A stretch of DNA of 64,000 bases from Myxococcota bacterium. GTDB lineage: Bacteria > Myxococcota_A > Bradymonadia > UBA7976 > UBA1532. Both the position numbers and the translations under genes were made by a program. A model generated the notes under the pieces. It searched no databases, had not been told where the DNA came from, and saw only the letters and a program-made list of their open reading frames with translations. The stretch is from contig CAUJDF010000011.1 of assembly GCA_963169045.1 (NCBI GenBank), positions 94,051 to 158,050 on the forward strand, in the 5' to 3' direction. Below, in pieces: positions 53,388 to 62,693 of the stretch. How positions within the stretch are numbered: the stretch's first letter is position 1; each line of letters starts with the position of its first letter.

Positions 53388-56231
53388 ATGAAATGGCCCC
53401 TGACCGCGTGCCTCGGCGCGCTCGCCCTCGCGTCCCCGGCCCTCGCCCAGCGGGACGCGGCCTGCCCGCCCGCGGTGCCCGTCCCCGACTGGAACGCGAT
53501 CGACCTCGGCCTGGCGACCCCCGGCAGCTCGGCGCCCGACGGCGACGGCGCCTTCACGCTGTGCAGCGACGGCGCGGGCCACGGCGCGAGCGACGCGCTG
53601 CGGACGCTCACGCAGAACGTCGACCACGACTTCACGCTCGACGCGCTGCTGGTGGACGTCGAGGCGGGCGGCCTCGGCGGGCTCGAGGCGCGCACCGCCG
53701 GACGCCTGCCGGAGGGCCCGCGCATGCACCTCTCCGTCGTCCGCGAGGGCGACGGCGCCGCCCGGCTGCTGGCCGGCGTGCGCACCGGCGACGAGGTCGC
53801 CGCGGCGCCCGAGCTGCCGGTCGAGCTGCCGGTCCACCTGCGGCTGCGGCGCGAAGGCGGCCTCCTGACCGCCGCCTGGTCGCCCGACGGCCAGACGTTC
53901 TTCGACCACCTCACCTTCGACTCGGCGGCGACCGCGCTGGCCGAGACGACCCTCGCCGTGGCCGCGGCCCAGGCGGCGCCCGGCGCGGCCGGCGCGCGGA
54001 CGGCCAGCTTCGCGCGCGTCCGCCTCGCCGACTTCACGCCGCCGCCGGACGCGGCCTGCACGCAGGCCGACGTCTCGCCGGGCGGCGCGCTCGTGACCAT
54101 CACCGGCAGCCAGCTCCGCCAGGTGGTCGGCGCCCGCGTGGCCGGCGAGCGCGCCGCCATCGTCGCGCAGGACGACGGCCGGCTCGTCCTGCGCGCGCCG
54201 CGCCCCGAGGCCGCCGTGGCCAGCGGCGCCGTCGTGCTCGAGTCCGCGGAGGGCGAGACGGCCGTCGGCGGCCACGTCGCCTACGCCGGGCGACCGTTCA
54301 TCCGCGGCGACGTGAACGACGACGGCCGCGTGGACGACGAGGACGCGCGCCAGCTCGTCGAGCTCGTCAGCCGGCGCCGCCCGGCGGTGCGCTGCGAGGC
54401 CGCGGCCGACACGGACGCCGACGGCGACATCGACGGCGTCGACCACGCCCACCTCGTGCGCGCCCTGCAGGGGCGCCGCGTCGCGCTGCCCGCCCCCTAC
54501 CCGGCGCCCGGCTTCGCCCGCGCCCCGACGCTCGCGTGCGGCCTCGGCGCGCCGCCGATCGCCCGCGCGCTGTACGACCGCACCGGCCGACCGCTCGCCG
54601 CCGGCGCCGTGCTGCGCGAGGGCGACGTCGTCGAGCTGCGCGGCGAGGGCCTGCCCACGGGCCACCACGTCTCGTTCTACTTCGGCGACGTCCGGCTCGA
54701 GCAGCTGCCGTTCGGCGATCCGCAGACGGTGCTGCTGCGCGTCGGCCCCGTGCCCACCGCCGGCACGAAGTGCCCGCGCCTCTTCGAGTCGGGCGACGCG
54801 GACGCCACCCCCGCGGTGCGCTTCGGCCTGCTGCGCGACGTGCGCCCCGACACCCGCGCGCGCCACCTGTGCCCCACGTTCGAAGCCTCGCGCGGCGTCG
54901 TCGGCGGCGTGCGCTGGGACGCCGGCCGCGGCGAGCTGCGGGTGCGCGTCCCCCGCGACGGCGTCGATCCGCGGATGGGCGTGCAGGTCGATCTGCTGCT
55001 CGCGCGCCCGGCGATGACCGGCGGCGATCGCGGCAGCCGCGAGATCTCGGTGCGCGCCCGCGCCTCCGATCCGCGGCGCGGCTACGAGTCGATGCTCGAG
55101 GCGCTCGCCGTGCAGGTCTCGCGCGCGCTCGACGGCGGCACGCCCGCCGGCGACTGCGGGGACTGCGACTTCGCGGCGACACCGGACCTCGGCGCCGGCG
55201 AGCTCGTCATCCGCCCGTGCGCCGGCGGCCTGCCGCCGGAGCCGCCCCCGCCGCCGCCCCCGCACGAGACGACGCTCGCGCCCTACGTGCCGGCGCTCGC
55301 GGGCGGGTCCGGCCAGGTGCAGGCGATCCAGCCGAGCTGCGAGGACGACGACGTCGCGAGCAACCCGCGCCTGAACGCCTGGTGCGTCTACGAGCGGTCG
55401 ACGCGCACCAGCGTCATCGGCCTGCCGTCGTGGGAGTCGTCCATCCCGCGGTCGGTGCTGTACGACGGCCCGAACGCGCCCGCCGGTCTGCCCCACCCCG
55501 CCGACCGTGCGCTCGGCGACAAGAGCATCCTGTTCAGCACCGAGGCATGGACGGATGCCATGGCCGGCGGCTATCTGTCGGCGTGCGCCCAGGCGGCCCG
55601 CGTGGCGTACTGCAACGACGGCAGCTCCGATTGGATGCCGCCGTTCACGCCGTCGGCCCGCATCTACAAGGCGTTCTGGCGCCCGCTCGGGAAGCTGCCG
55701 ATGAGCGCCGATCCCGACGCGCTCTACAGCTACCAGCCGCCGAGCGGTCCCCGACAGTACCTCGTCGGCCTGCACATCTCCTCGGGCACCGGCGACATCA
55801 TCACCTACTGGAAGTGGGCCACGTTCTGGTATCCGCGCGGCAACGACACGCTCACCAAGGACGGCCAGCCCCTGGCGACGACCTACAACCCGGCCTGCAC
55901 GAGCGGCAACCAGGCGGACCTGCCGGAGGAGGTGCAGGGCGTGTGGCGCAACTATCACATGTGCGTCGACGGCGTCGGCAACGGCGGCGCGCCCTGCGGC
56001 AACCCCTGGGGTCCCACGGACGAGTGCAAGGACACCGGCTGCCGCGAGTGCCACATCCAGACGGCCATCGCTCTGCCCGAAGACACGATCAACGGTGAGC
56101 TGTCGACCGCGTGGATGGGATCGCTGACGCGCGCGACGGCCGTGAAGGAGTGTCTCGCCACCATCAAGGCCGGCCTGGCGCAGAACCAGAAGCCCTACTT
56201 CAACCTCGCGCCGCCCGAGTGCGTGGACTGA
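53388..56231 (+). CDS. Large secreted protein with dockerin-like repeat
   Basis: 947 residues. Clear signal peptide (ends near 21, PALAQ). Residues 1-300: beta-sandwich-like regions. A dockerin type I-like calcium-binding pair lies at about 307-365 (GDVNDDGRVDDEDARQLVELV, DTDADGDIDGVDHAHLVRAL). A further mixed domain is followed by a Pro-rich linker near 620 and a C-terminal Cys-rich domain. A CRECH sequence (Cys885, Cys888, His889) fits a c-type heme-binding motif, but it lies among other Cys and may be coincidental. Strong Shine-Dalgarno GGAGGAG precedes the ATG. Probably a cell-surface or extracellular carbohydrate-linked protein. Confidence 0.8.
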   Translation: MKWPLTACLGALALASPALAQRDAACPPAVPVPDWNAIDLGLATPGSSAPDGDGAFTLCSDGAGHGASDALRTLTQNVDHDFTLDALLVDVEAGGLGGLEARTAGRLPEGPRMHLSVVREGDGAARLLAGVRTGDEVAAAPELPVELPVHLRLRREGGLLTAAWSPDGQTFFDHLTFDSAATALAETTLAVAAAQAAPGAAGARTASFARVRLADFTPPPDAACTQADVSPGGALVTITGSQLRQVVGARVAGERAAIVAQDDGRLVLRAPRPEAAVASGAVVLESAEGETAVGGHVAYAGRPFIRGDVNDDGRVDDEDARQLVELVSRRRPAVRCEAAADTDADGDIDGVDHAHLVRALQGRRVALPAPYPAPGFARAPTLACGLGAPPIARALYDRTGRPLAAGAVLREGDVVELRGEGLPTGHHVSFYFGDVRLEQLPFGDPQTVLLRVGPVPTAGTKCPRLFESGDADATPAVRFGLLRDVRPDTRARHLCPTFEASRGVVGGVRWDAGRGELRVRVPRDGVDPRMGVQVDLLLARPAMTGGDRGSREISVRARASDPRRGYESMLEALAVQVSRALDGGTPAGDCGDCDFAATPDLGAGELVIRPCAGGLPPEPPPPPPPHETTLAPYVPALAGGSGQVQAIQPSCEDDDVASNPRLNAWCVYERSTRTSVIGLPSWESSIPRSVLYDGPNAPAGLPHPADRALGDKSILFSTEAWTDAMAGGYLSACAQAARVAYCNDGSSDWMPPFTPSARIYKAFWRPLGKLPMSADPDALYSYQPPSGPRQYLVGLHISSGTGDIITYWKWATFWYPRGNDTLTKDGQPLATTYNPACTSGNQADLPEEVQGVWRNYHMCVDGVGNGGAPCGNPWGPTDECKDTGCRECHIQTAIALPEDTINGELSTAWMGSLTRATAVKECLATIKAGLAQNQKPYFNLAPPECVD

Positions 56232-56244
56232 CGCGCGCGCGCCG

Positions 56245-57537
56245 TCACAGCGCGAACGGCCCGATCGACAGGATGCGCTTCTGCTTCTTGTCCCAGACCC
56301 GCACGACGTGCGCGTCGGCGCCGTCCTCGCGCGCGACCAGCTCGACGACGTGGCCCGGCTTCGCGGCGACGAGGCCCGCGGTGGCGACCGTCACCGACGG
56401 CGGGCCCTCCTCGATCGTCTCCGTGGAGCCGGCGGAGCACTTGTCCCGGCCCCATCCCTGGCCCTCCGCGTCGATGAAGACCAGCTCGACGCGGCAGCCG
56501 CCCGCATACGAGACCTTGCCGCGGATCTGCAGCGTGAGGGTGGTGGTGCCGTCGTCGTTCTGCTTCACCGCCTTGATCGGCAGCACGAACGTCTTCAGGC
56601 CCCGGCCCGCCTCGGTCTGCGGGCTCCACTCGCCGCCGAGCGCGTCGCTCCGGGCCGCGAACCAGCCCTGGTCGAGGTCGATGCGGATCTTCGGCTCCTT
56701 CGGCCGCGCCTCGTCGAGGTGCTCGCGCGTCGGGAAGAACGGCGGCGGCATGGCCAGCTCGAACGGGCGGCGCTGCCCGTGCTTCGCCGCGACGACGCGC
56801 GCCATCCAGCTCAGGGACCGGAAGCCCGCCGACTTGACCACCTCGCCGCGGCTCTTCCCGGCGGCGAGCAGCTCGTTGCGCGCCTGGTCGATGCGCGCCA
56901 GCAGGTCGCCGGGCGCGCCGGTCGCCAGCTCGGCGCGCAGCGCGTCGATCGCCGGCCGGAGCGGCGCGAGCGCCTCGACGAAGGCCGCGTGGCGCTTCCA
57001 GACGGCGGCCTCGGGACCGGCGGCGCGCGCGGCGGCGAGGCCTGCGTCGACGCCGAGGGCGAGCTTCTCGGCGAGCGCCGGCTCCACCACCCGGGCGACC
57101 GCCGCCTTCATCTCGGCGGCGGTGACCGCGCGCTCGTAGCCGGCGACGAGCGGCGTGAGCGCCTCGCGGGCGAGCCGGGTGTCCCACTCCTGGTTCTCGG
57201 GCGGGGCGACGAGGCGCGCGTAGACGTTGATCCCGAGCGCGGCCCAGAGCGGGTCGTGGAGGGCGAGCTCCGAGCGCGCGAGATACGCGGCGGTGAGGCC
57301 GCCCCAGCCGTCCAGCCTGGCCGCGGTGGCGACGCAGGCGACCGCCTTCGCGTGTCCCGCGCCGTCGCCGAGCGTCGCCATCGCCTTGCCGGCGCCCTTC
57401 GTGCGGACGAGCTCGTACAGGTCGGGGGCGCCCTTGCAGGCCTCCGCCCCGGGCGACAGATCGGCGTCCGCGGAGGCGGGCGACGCCGCCAGCAGGACGG
57501 TGAACAGGCTCGCCGCGAGGCGGAGTGTCATCTCCAT
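56245..57537 (-). CDS. Secreted protein, unknown function
   Basis: 430 residues. The signal peptide ends around residue 24 (PASADA). The mature protein is an alpha-helical domain (residues 30-250, Ala/Arg-rich), then a beta-rich domain in the last 180 residues with TLTLQIRGKVSYAGGCRVELVFIDAEGQG. Two ATGs (57537 and 57531) are in frame and close together; 57537 is the longer. No family recognised. Confidence 0.7.
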   Translation of the reverse strand: MEMTLRLAASLFTVLLAASPASADADLSPGAEACKGAPDLYELVRTKGAGKAMATLGDGAGHAKAVACVATAARLDGWGGLTAAYLARSELALHDPLWAALGINVYARLVAPPENQEWDTRLAREALTPLVAGYERAVTAAEMKAAVARVVEPALAEKLALGVDAGLAAARAAGPEAAVWKRHAAFVEALAPLRPAIDALRAELATGAPGDLLARIDQARNELLAAGKSRGEVVKSAGFRSLSWMARVVAAKHGQRRPFELAMPPPFFPTREHLDEARPKEPKIRIDLDQGWFAARSDALGGEWSPQTEAGRGLKTFVLPIKAVKQNDDGTTTLTLQIRGKVSYAGGCRVELVFIDAEGQGWGRDKCSAGSTETIEEGPPSVTVATAGLVAAKPGHVVELVAREDGADAHVVRVWDKKQKRILSIGPFAL

Positions 57538-57631
57538 GACCGGCGGTTCTATGGCATGGGACCGCCGATGACAACCTCGTCGCGCCCGCGGGTCCGCGGC
57601 AGGGGGAGGTCGCGCGACCCGGCGGCGCGGG

Positions 57632-60600
57632 TCAGCGCAGCTCCACGTCGCGCGCCCCTTCGCTCGCGCCGCGCAGGCCGGCGTTGCCGCAAGAGGCGCC
57701 GCCGTTGCCGCCGGCGCCCGGCTGGAGCTGCACGTTGCCGCGCTGGACGACCGCCGCGCCGCCGACGCCCCAGACCGCCACCGATGGACCGCCGCCGCCA
57801 CCACCGCCGCAGCCGCCCGTGCCGCCGGCGCCGCCGGGGCCGCCGTTGCCGCCGTCGCCCTCGGTGTTGCTGCTGGTGTCGGCGCCGAACCCGCCGCCGC
57901 CGCCGGGGCCGCCGGGCCCGCCGTTGCCGCCCGCGCCGCCGTGGCCGCCGCCCGCGGTGACGACCGTCACGTCCTCGAGGCGCACGACCGAGTTGCGCAG
58001 GACGAGGCCGAGCGAGGCGCCGCCGCCCGAGCCGGGGTTGCCGCCGGCGCCGCCCTGTCCGCCGCCGCCGCCGCCGCCGCCGCCGCGCCCGGTGCCGCAG
58101 TAGACGCACTGGCCGAACACGCGGCAGTTCTCGCCGCCGCCGGCCCCGCCGCCGCCGCCGCCACCGCCCGTGCCGCCGCGCGCGCCCCCGGCGCCCGCGC
58201 TCGGGCGCCACGTGAGGCCGTCGAAGCTGCCGAGCCCGCTGCCCGGGATGCCGTGGCCGCCGCCGCGCCCCTGGCAGCCGCCGCCGCCGTTCCCGCCGGC
58301 GCGCGGATCGCCGTCGTCGCAGCCGAGACCGCCGCCGCCGCTGCCCCCGCCGGCCGCGCCGCCGCAGTCCGAGTCGTTGGCCGCGCCGCCGCCTCCGGGC
58401 GGGCCCGCGGCGCGGTTCTGGCCGCTGGCGCCGTTGCCGCCGCCGGGCGCCGCGCCGCCGCCGCCGCCGGAACCGCCCGCGTCGCCGCCGCGGTTGCCGC
58501 CGCCGCCCTGGCCGCCCGCGGCGCCCGCGGTGCCGTTGCCGCCGCGACCGACGCGGATCACGCTGCGCTGGATCGCGAGGTGCTGCTGGCTGTCGTCGGC
58601 GCGCACGCCGACCGCCGCCTCGCCGGCGCCGCCGCGGTCCGTCACCTCGATGTCGAGCTGGTCGAGCAACACCGGCGCGCGCAGACCCGCGGCGGAGACG
58701 CCGAGCGCCGCCGTCACCTGGAGCGTCGCGTGCGCCCCGTTGCGGGTCCGGAAGTCCTCGGCGTAGCCGCCGTGCATGCTCGTCCCGCCCGCGAGGCCGA
58801 GCGTGCGGTCGGTGCGGTACACGCCGTTCGCGACGAGGATGACGCGCCGCGTCGGGTGGTTGGCGGCGAGCTCCATGCCGCGCTCCAGCGTCGCCACGGC
58901 GTTCGCCGGCGACCCGCCGTCCCGCCCGTCGTTGCCGCCGCGGCGCACGAAGATCGCCAGGTCCACGTCGCCGTCGATGCCGTCGCAGTTGGCGTCGACG
59001 CCGGCCGCGTCGGGCGCGTCGTCGTCGGACCGGAAGACGCAGGCGTACTCGCAGCCGTTCCCGGGCAGGCCGTCGAGGTCGACGAAGCCCGGCTCGCAGC
59101 CGTCGAGGAAGCACTCGCCGCCCGCGCAGCCGGGCACGCCGTTGTCGAAGCGGCACGCGCGGTTGCACGCGCCGCAGTGCAGCGGATCCGCGTCCACGGG
59201 CGCGTTGTCGTCGGCCGTGCCGTTGCAGTCGTTGTCGACGCCGTCGCAGATCTCGAGGCCGCCGTTCGTCGGCTGGCAGGCGTACTCGCAGCCGTTGTCC
59301 GCGTCGCCGTCGATGTCGAAGAAGCCGCCGACGCACTCGCGGACGAAGCACTCGCCCTGCCCGCACCCGGCCAGCGCGTTCTCGAGCACGCACGCACGCC
59401 CGCAGCGGCCGCAGTTCGCCGCGTCGCTGAGGATGTCGAAGTCCTCGTCCGTCCGGCTGTCGCAGTCGTTGTCGGTCGCGTCGCAGGCCTCGACCCCGCC
59501 GTTGCTCGGCACGCACGCGTACTCGCAGCCGTTGACGTCGCCGCCGTCGGCGTCGTGGAAGCCCTCGAGGCAGCCGGCGAGCGCGCACTGGCCGCCCTGG
59601 CACGCCGGAACGCCGTTGGGGTACAGGCACGTGCGGCCGCAGGCGCCGCAGTGCTGCACGTTCGTCTGCAGGTCGAAGTCCTCGTCGACGCGGTTGTCGC
59701 AGTCGTTGTCGATCAGGTCGCAGGCCTCGACGCCGCCGCGGCTCAGGACGCACGCGTACTCGCACCCGTCGCCGGTGTCGCCGTTGGCGTCGAAGAAGCC
59801 GGCCTGGCAGGCGTCGAGGCGGCAGTTCCCGCCGTCGCACACCGCCACCGCCTGCGGAAACCCGCAGGCGCGGTCGCAGGCGCCGCAGTGGTCGAGCGAG
59901 GTCTGCAGGTCGAACCCGTCATCGACCGTGCCGTCGCAGTCGTTGTCGACACCGTCGCAGATCTCGACGCCGTCGTTGCTCGGCGCGCACTCGTGCTCGC
60001 AGCCCGTGCGCACGTCCTGGTCCAGGTCGACCCAGCCGGGCTCGCACCGCTCGATGCCGCAGCGACCCTCGGCGCAGGCGGGCACGGCGTGCTCCACCTC
60101 GCAGAGCCGGTTGCAGCCGCCGCAGTGCGACGGATCGCGCTGCAGGTCGAAGCCCTCGTCGGTGGTGCCGTCGCAGTCATTGTCGATCGCGTCGCAGACC
60201 TCGTTGGCGTCGCGGGTGGGGTTGCAGTTGTACTCGCAGCCGTTCCCGTCGTTGCCGTCGACGTTGTACCAGCCCTCTTCGCAGCCCCCGAGCTCGCAGC
60301 TGGACTCGACGCACAGGCCCGCGGCGTGCTGGAACGTGCAGGCGTTCGCGCAGAAGCCGCAGTTGCGCGCGTCGCTCGTCAGGTCGATGTCCTCGTCGCG
60401 CTGCCCGTCACAGTCGTTGTCGAGGCCGTCGCAGGAGCGCTCCCGGTCCTCCTCGTAGCTCTCGGGGTAGTCGCAGCCCCACTCGCCCACGAGGCACTCG
60501 ACGCGCACGCCGCGGCAGACGCCCTCCTCGAGGCAGGCCACGTCGTCGGGGCGCCCCTCGAGCAGGTCCGGCTCGTCGACGAGCGAGTTGCAGTTGTTGT

Positions 60601-61273
60601 CGCGACCGTCGCAGAGCTCCGGCGCGCCCTCGTACACGTCGGTCCGGCTGTCGTCGCAGTCGAAGCCGCGGCAGTCCTCGCCCATGCCGAAGCCGTCGCC
60701 GTCCGCGTCGTCGCAGGGACGGCAGCCCTCGCCGTTGGCGGGCACGCACTGCCGCCCGCGCGGTCCGGCGTCGCCCTCGCCGGGGATGTCGACGCACTCG
60801 TAGCCCCGCGGGCAGCGCCCGTCGTCGCTGCAGTCCTCGGCGCAGTACGTGGACAGGCCGATGCGGACGCAGAGGTCCTCGTTGTCGTCGCACTCCCGGT
60901 CGTGCTGACACGGCTTGCAGAGGTCGGGGACGTCGGTGACGCACAGGAAGAGGTTGTCGGGGCCGAGCTGGATGGCGTTGCACTCGTAGCCGTCGGGGCA
61001 GTCCTCGGCGCAGCGCTTCGTGCAGATGCGGCCGCCGGTCGCCGCCTCGATGCAGTAGCTCGACTCGCACTCGCGACCGTCGTTGCACGGATCGCCGAAC
61101 TGGCCGCGTGAGCGCCCCATGTCGAGCGGCGGCGGCAGATACGCGTCCGGCAGGAACGACGAGTCCAGGTCGACCCCGGCGTCGCCCCCGGAGCCGCCCA
61201 CCTCGCTCTCCGAGCAGGCGACGGCGCCCAGGCACGCGAGCGCGGCGAGGGCCAGGAAGTTGGTCAGGCGCAT
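57632..61273 (-). CDS. Large MopE-like Cys-rich lipoprotein with Gly-rich region
   Basis: 1213 residues. Lipobox GAVAC (Cys20). An N-terminal Cys-rich section is followed by at least seven MopE-type metal-binding repeats, each CDxxDNDCDxxxDE followed by HCGxC or NCGxC (about residues 220-740). These are known in MopE-type copper proteins and in many myxobacterial surface lipoproteins. Residues 760-920 hold a pectate-lyase-like beta-helix start (ERGMELAANHPTRRVILVANGVY). The rest is Gly-rich, with Gly-Gly-Gly runs. A possible copper-binding surface adhesin; the metal is inferred from the family. GGGGGAG precedes the ATG. Confidence 0.82.
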   Translation of the reverse strand: MRLTNFLALAALACLGAVACSESEVGGSGGDAGVDLDSSFLPDAYLPPPLDMGRSRGQFGDPCNDGRECESSYCIEAATGGRICTKRCAEDCPDGYECNAIQLGPDNLFLCVTDVPDLCKPCQHDRECDDNEDLCVRIGLSTYCAEDCSDDGRCPRGYECVDIPGEGDAGPRGRQCVPANGEGCRPCDDADGDGFGMGEDCRGFDCDDSRTDVYEGAPELCDGRDNNCNSLVDEPDLLEGRPDDVACLEEGVCRGVRVECLVGEWGCDYPESYEEDRERSCDGLDNDCDGQRDEDIDLTSDARNCGFCANACTFQHAAGLCVESSCELGGCEEGWYNVDGNDGNGCEYNCNPTRDANEVCDAIDNDCDGTTDEGFDLQRDPSHCGGCNRLCEVEHAVPACAEGRCGIERCEPGWVDLDQDVRTGCEHECAPSNDGVEICDGVDNDCDGTVDDGFDLQTSLDHCGACDRACGFPQAVAVCDGGNCRLDACQAGFFDANGDTGDGCEYACVLSRGGVEACDLIDNDCDNRVDEDFDLQTNVQHCGACGRTCLYPNGVPACQGGQCALAGCLEGFHDADGGDVNGCEYACVPSNGGVEACDATDNDCDSRTDEDFDILSDAANCGRCGRACVLENALAGCGQGECFVRECVGGFFDIDGDADNGCEYACQPTNGGLEICDGVDNDCNGTADDNAPVDADPLHCGACNRACRFDNGVPGCAGGECFLDGCEPGFVDLDGLPGNGCEYACVFRSDDDAPDAAGVDANCDGIDGDVDLAIFVRRGGNDGRDGGSPANAVATLERGMELAANHPTRRVILVANGVYRTDRTLGLAGGTSMHGGYAEDFRTRNGAHATLQVTAALGVSAAGLRAPVLLDQLDIEVTDRGGAGEAAVGVRADDSQQHLAIQRSVIRVGRGGNGTAGAAGGQGGGGNRGGDAGGSGGGGGAAPGGGNGASGQNRAAGPPGGGGAANDSDCGGAAGGGSGGGGLGCDDGDPRAGGNGGGGCQGRGGGHGIPGSGLGSFDGLTWRPSAGAGGARGGTGGGGGGGGAGGGENCRVFGQCVYCGTGRGGGGGGGGGQGGAGGNPGSGGGASLGLVLRNSVVRLEDVTVVTAGGGHGGAGGNGGPGGPGGGGGFGADTSSNTEGDGGNGGPGGAGGTGGCGGGGGGGPSVAVWGVGGAAVVQRGNVQLQPGAGGNGGASCGNAGLRGASEGARDVELR

Positions 61274-61305
61274 GCGGACTCCCCCGAGTGCAGCGGTGCG
61301 CCCAT

Positions 61306-61333
61306 CCTATATGGGGCGACCGAGGCCGTACAA
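61306..61333 (-). promoter_or_regulatory. Sigma-70-like promoter of the MopE-like lipoprotein gene
   Basis: On the minus strand: TTGTAC, a 16-base spacer, TATAGG, in an AT-rich island unusual for this DNA, leaving a leader of about 25-30 bases before the ATG at 61273. Confidence 0.45.
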
Positions 61334-61438
61334 TCGCAGGCGCGGGGGCGCCCCGCGGCGGCGGCGGGGCCGGGCGCGGCGGCGATCAGGCGGGGTCGGT
61401 CGCGGCGGGCTCGGGCGCGGCGGCGCCGAGGCGGGCGG

Positions 61439-61900
61439 TCAGGTGGGGTCGGGCGCGACCGCCGGCTCGGCGGGCCTCGCCTCGGCGGCCTTCGCCTCGG
61501 CGGCCACCTTCGCCGCCTTCTCCGCGGCGCGGCGATTGCGGCGGCGGCTCTGGGCGGCGAGGGCGGCCTGGCGGCGGAGGCGGCTGGACGTCGCCTCCGC
61601 GGCGAGGGCCGGATGGTTGCGGAAGGCGAACCGCGCCGCGGACTGGACCCGCGCGACGTACGCGCCCACCACCGTGATGAGCGCCGCCTGCGGCACCAGC
61701 AGGCCCGGGCGCCGGCCGTCGCCCTCGTCGTAGACGGCGATGAGGCGGCGCGCAGCCTCGAGCTGCGCGCGGTCGAAGCCCGGCAGCGCGGTCAGGGCCT
61801 CGCGGTTCTCCTCGGCCACCGCGACGTGGTGGTGGAGCGCGACCACCCAGGCCGCCGCGTCCTTCCTGCGCGGCACCTCGACTCGCAGCGCCGCCACCAC
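61439..61900 (-). CDS. Hypothetical protein, possibly 5'-truncated
   Basis: About 153 residues from the first likely GTG. The central part is helical (WVVALHHHVAVAEENREALTALPG and YDEGDGRRPGLLVPQ), with a basic Ala/Arg/Lys tail (SRRRNRRAAEKAAKVA). No family recognised. The start is not certain: upstream codons are Arg-rich and the adjoining 62000 region is a decayed ATPase gene, so the original 5' end may have been lost. Confidence 0.45.
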   Translation of the reverse strand: MVAALRVEVPRRKDAAAWVVALHHHVAVAEENREALTALPGFDRAQLEAARRLIAVYDEGDGRRPGLLVPQAALITVVGAYVARVQSAARFAFRNHPALAAEATSSRLRRQAALAAQSRRRNRRAAEKAAKVAAEAKAAEARPAEPAVAPDPT

Positions 61901-62026
61901 CAGCGGGCGCCGGCGGGCCGCCCCGCGCGCGGCCACCCCGATGCCTGACCCGGCCACCCCGACTCGTGCTCGCGACCCGTGGGCGTCCGGGCCTGACCCC
62001 CGCTCCGCTGGGAATCGCCGGCGGTA

Positions 62027-62357
62027 GCCGCACGCTGCTCGTGTTTCCTGTTCGGGCCGCGCCCGACGGGCAAGTCGATGCTGCTCCGCCGCACCCTTCC
62101 GGCCGACACGCCCTTCTACAACCTGCTCGATCATCGGACGTGGCTCGCGCTGAACGCGGATCCGGCCCGCATGAGGGACGCGCTCGCGGCGCGCGACGTG
62201 CGCGACGGCCTGGTCGTGTCTGCGCGGATTGCTCGCGCTGGCCGAGGAGGGGCGTCTCGACCGCTCCCTTCTCGTGTGCCGGGAGCCGGTGGCTCGCAAG
62301 GTCGGCGACGTCCTCGTCCTGCCGTGGCAGGACTTCGAGGGGCGGCTCTGCTCCGCG
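62027..62357 (+). pseudogene. Decayed DUF4143-type AAA ATPase
   Basis: Two pieces of one protein family can be read in different frames. The N-terminal P-loop piece is GPRPTGKSMLLRRTLPADTP...FYNLLDHRTWLAL; the C-terminal piece is LALAEEGRLDRSLLVCREPV...VLPWQDFEGRLCS. Upstream LLVF of the P-loop is out of frame, so a small insertion or deletion lies at about 62045. The 250-300 residues normally between the pieces are missing and the frame changes near 62220. This is a pseudogene remnant of the family of ATPases carrying DUF4143, which are often toxin-antitoxin-like or mobile. Confidence 0.75.
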
Positions 62358-62693
62358 TCACCACCGACTCATGGCGCCGAGGTCGTGCACCGCGCCGAAG
62401 CCGGCCTGCTTGAGCTGGCGGGCGGCGCTGCCGCTCCGCTGGCCGCTGCGGCAGTAGACGACCACGGGCCGGTCCTTCGGCACTTCGCCCAGGCGCGCCG
62501 GGAGCGACTGGACGGGGATGTTGACCGCGCCGGGGAGGTGGCCCGCCGCGAACTCGCCGGGCGTCCGCACGTCGAGCAGCGTCGCGCCCTGCTCGACGAG
62601 GCGGCGCGCGTCCGCGCCGGAGACGTCGCCGCGTCGGGCGAGGAGCATGTAGCCCACGACGAGGGCGAGCGCGATCCAGGGCAGGAACTTCAC
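62358..62693 (-). CDS. Membrane-anchored rhodanese-domain protein
   Basis: 111 residues from a GTG overlapping the stop of the DUF302 gene (GTGA). A single N-terminal membrane helix (residues 3-19) is followed by one rhodanese domain with the active-site loop CRSGQRS (Cys81). These single-domain proteins transfer sulfur or act in redox control. With DUF302, a combination often seen in oxidative-stress or sulfur metabolism gene pairs. Likely periplasmic or cytoplasmic-face membrane protein. Confidence 0.88.
   Translation of the reverse strand: MKFLPWIALALVVGYMLLARRGDVSGADARRLVEQGATLLDVRTPGEFAAGHLPGAVNIPVQSLPARLGEVPKDRPVVVYCRSGQRSGSAARQLKQAGFGAVHDLGAMSRW

Noticed and set aside
56040..56054. 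Calling the 53388-56231 protein a cytochrome c
   Set aside because: A single CRECH in a Cys-rich region without other cytochrome features is too weak.
57941..61111. A 1056-residue plus-strand frame opposite the MopE-like lipoprotein
   Set aside because: Low-complexity Val/Ala pattern that mirrors the opposite codons, no signal peptide or domain.
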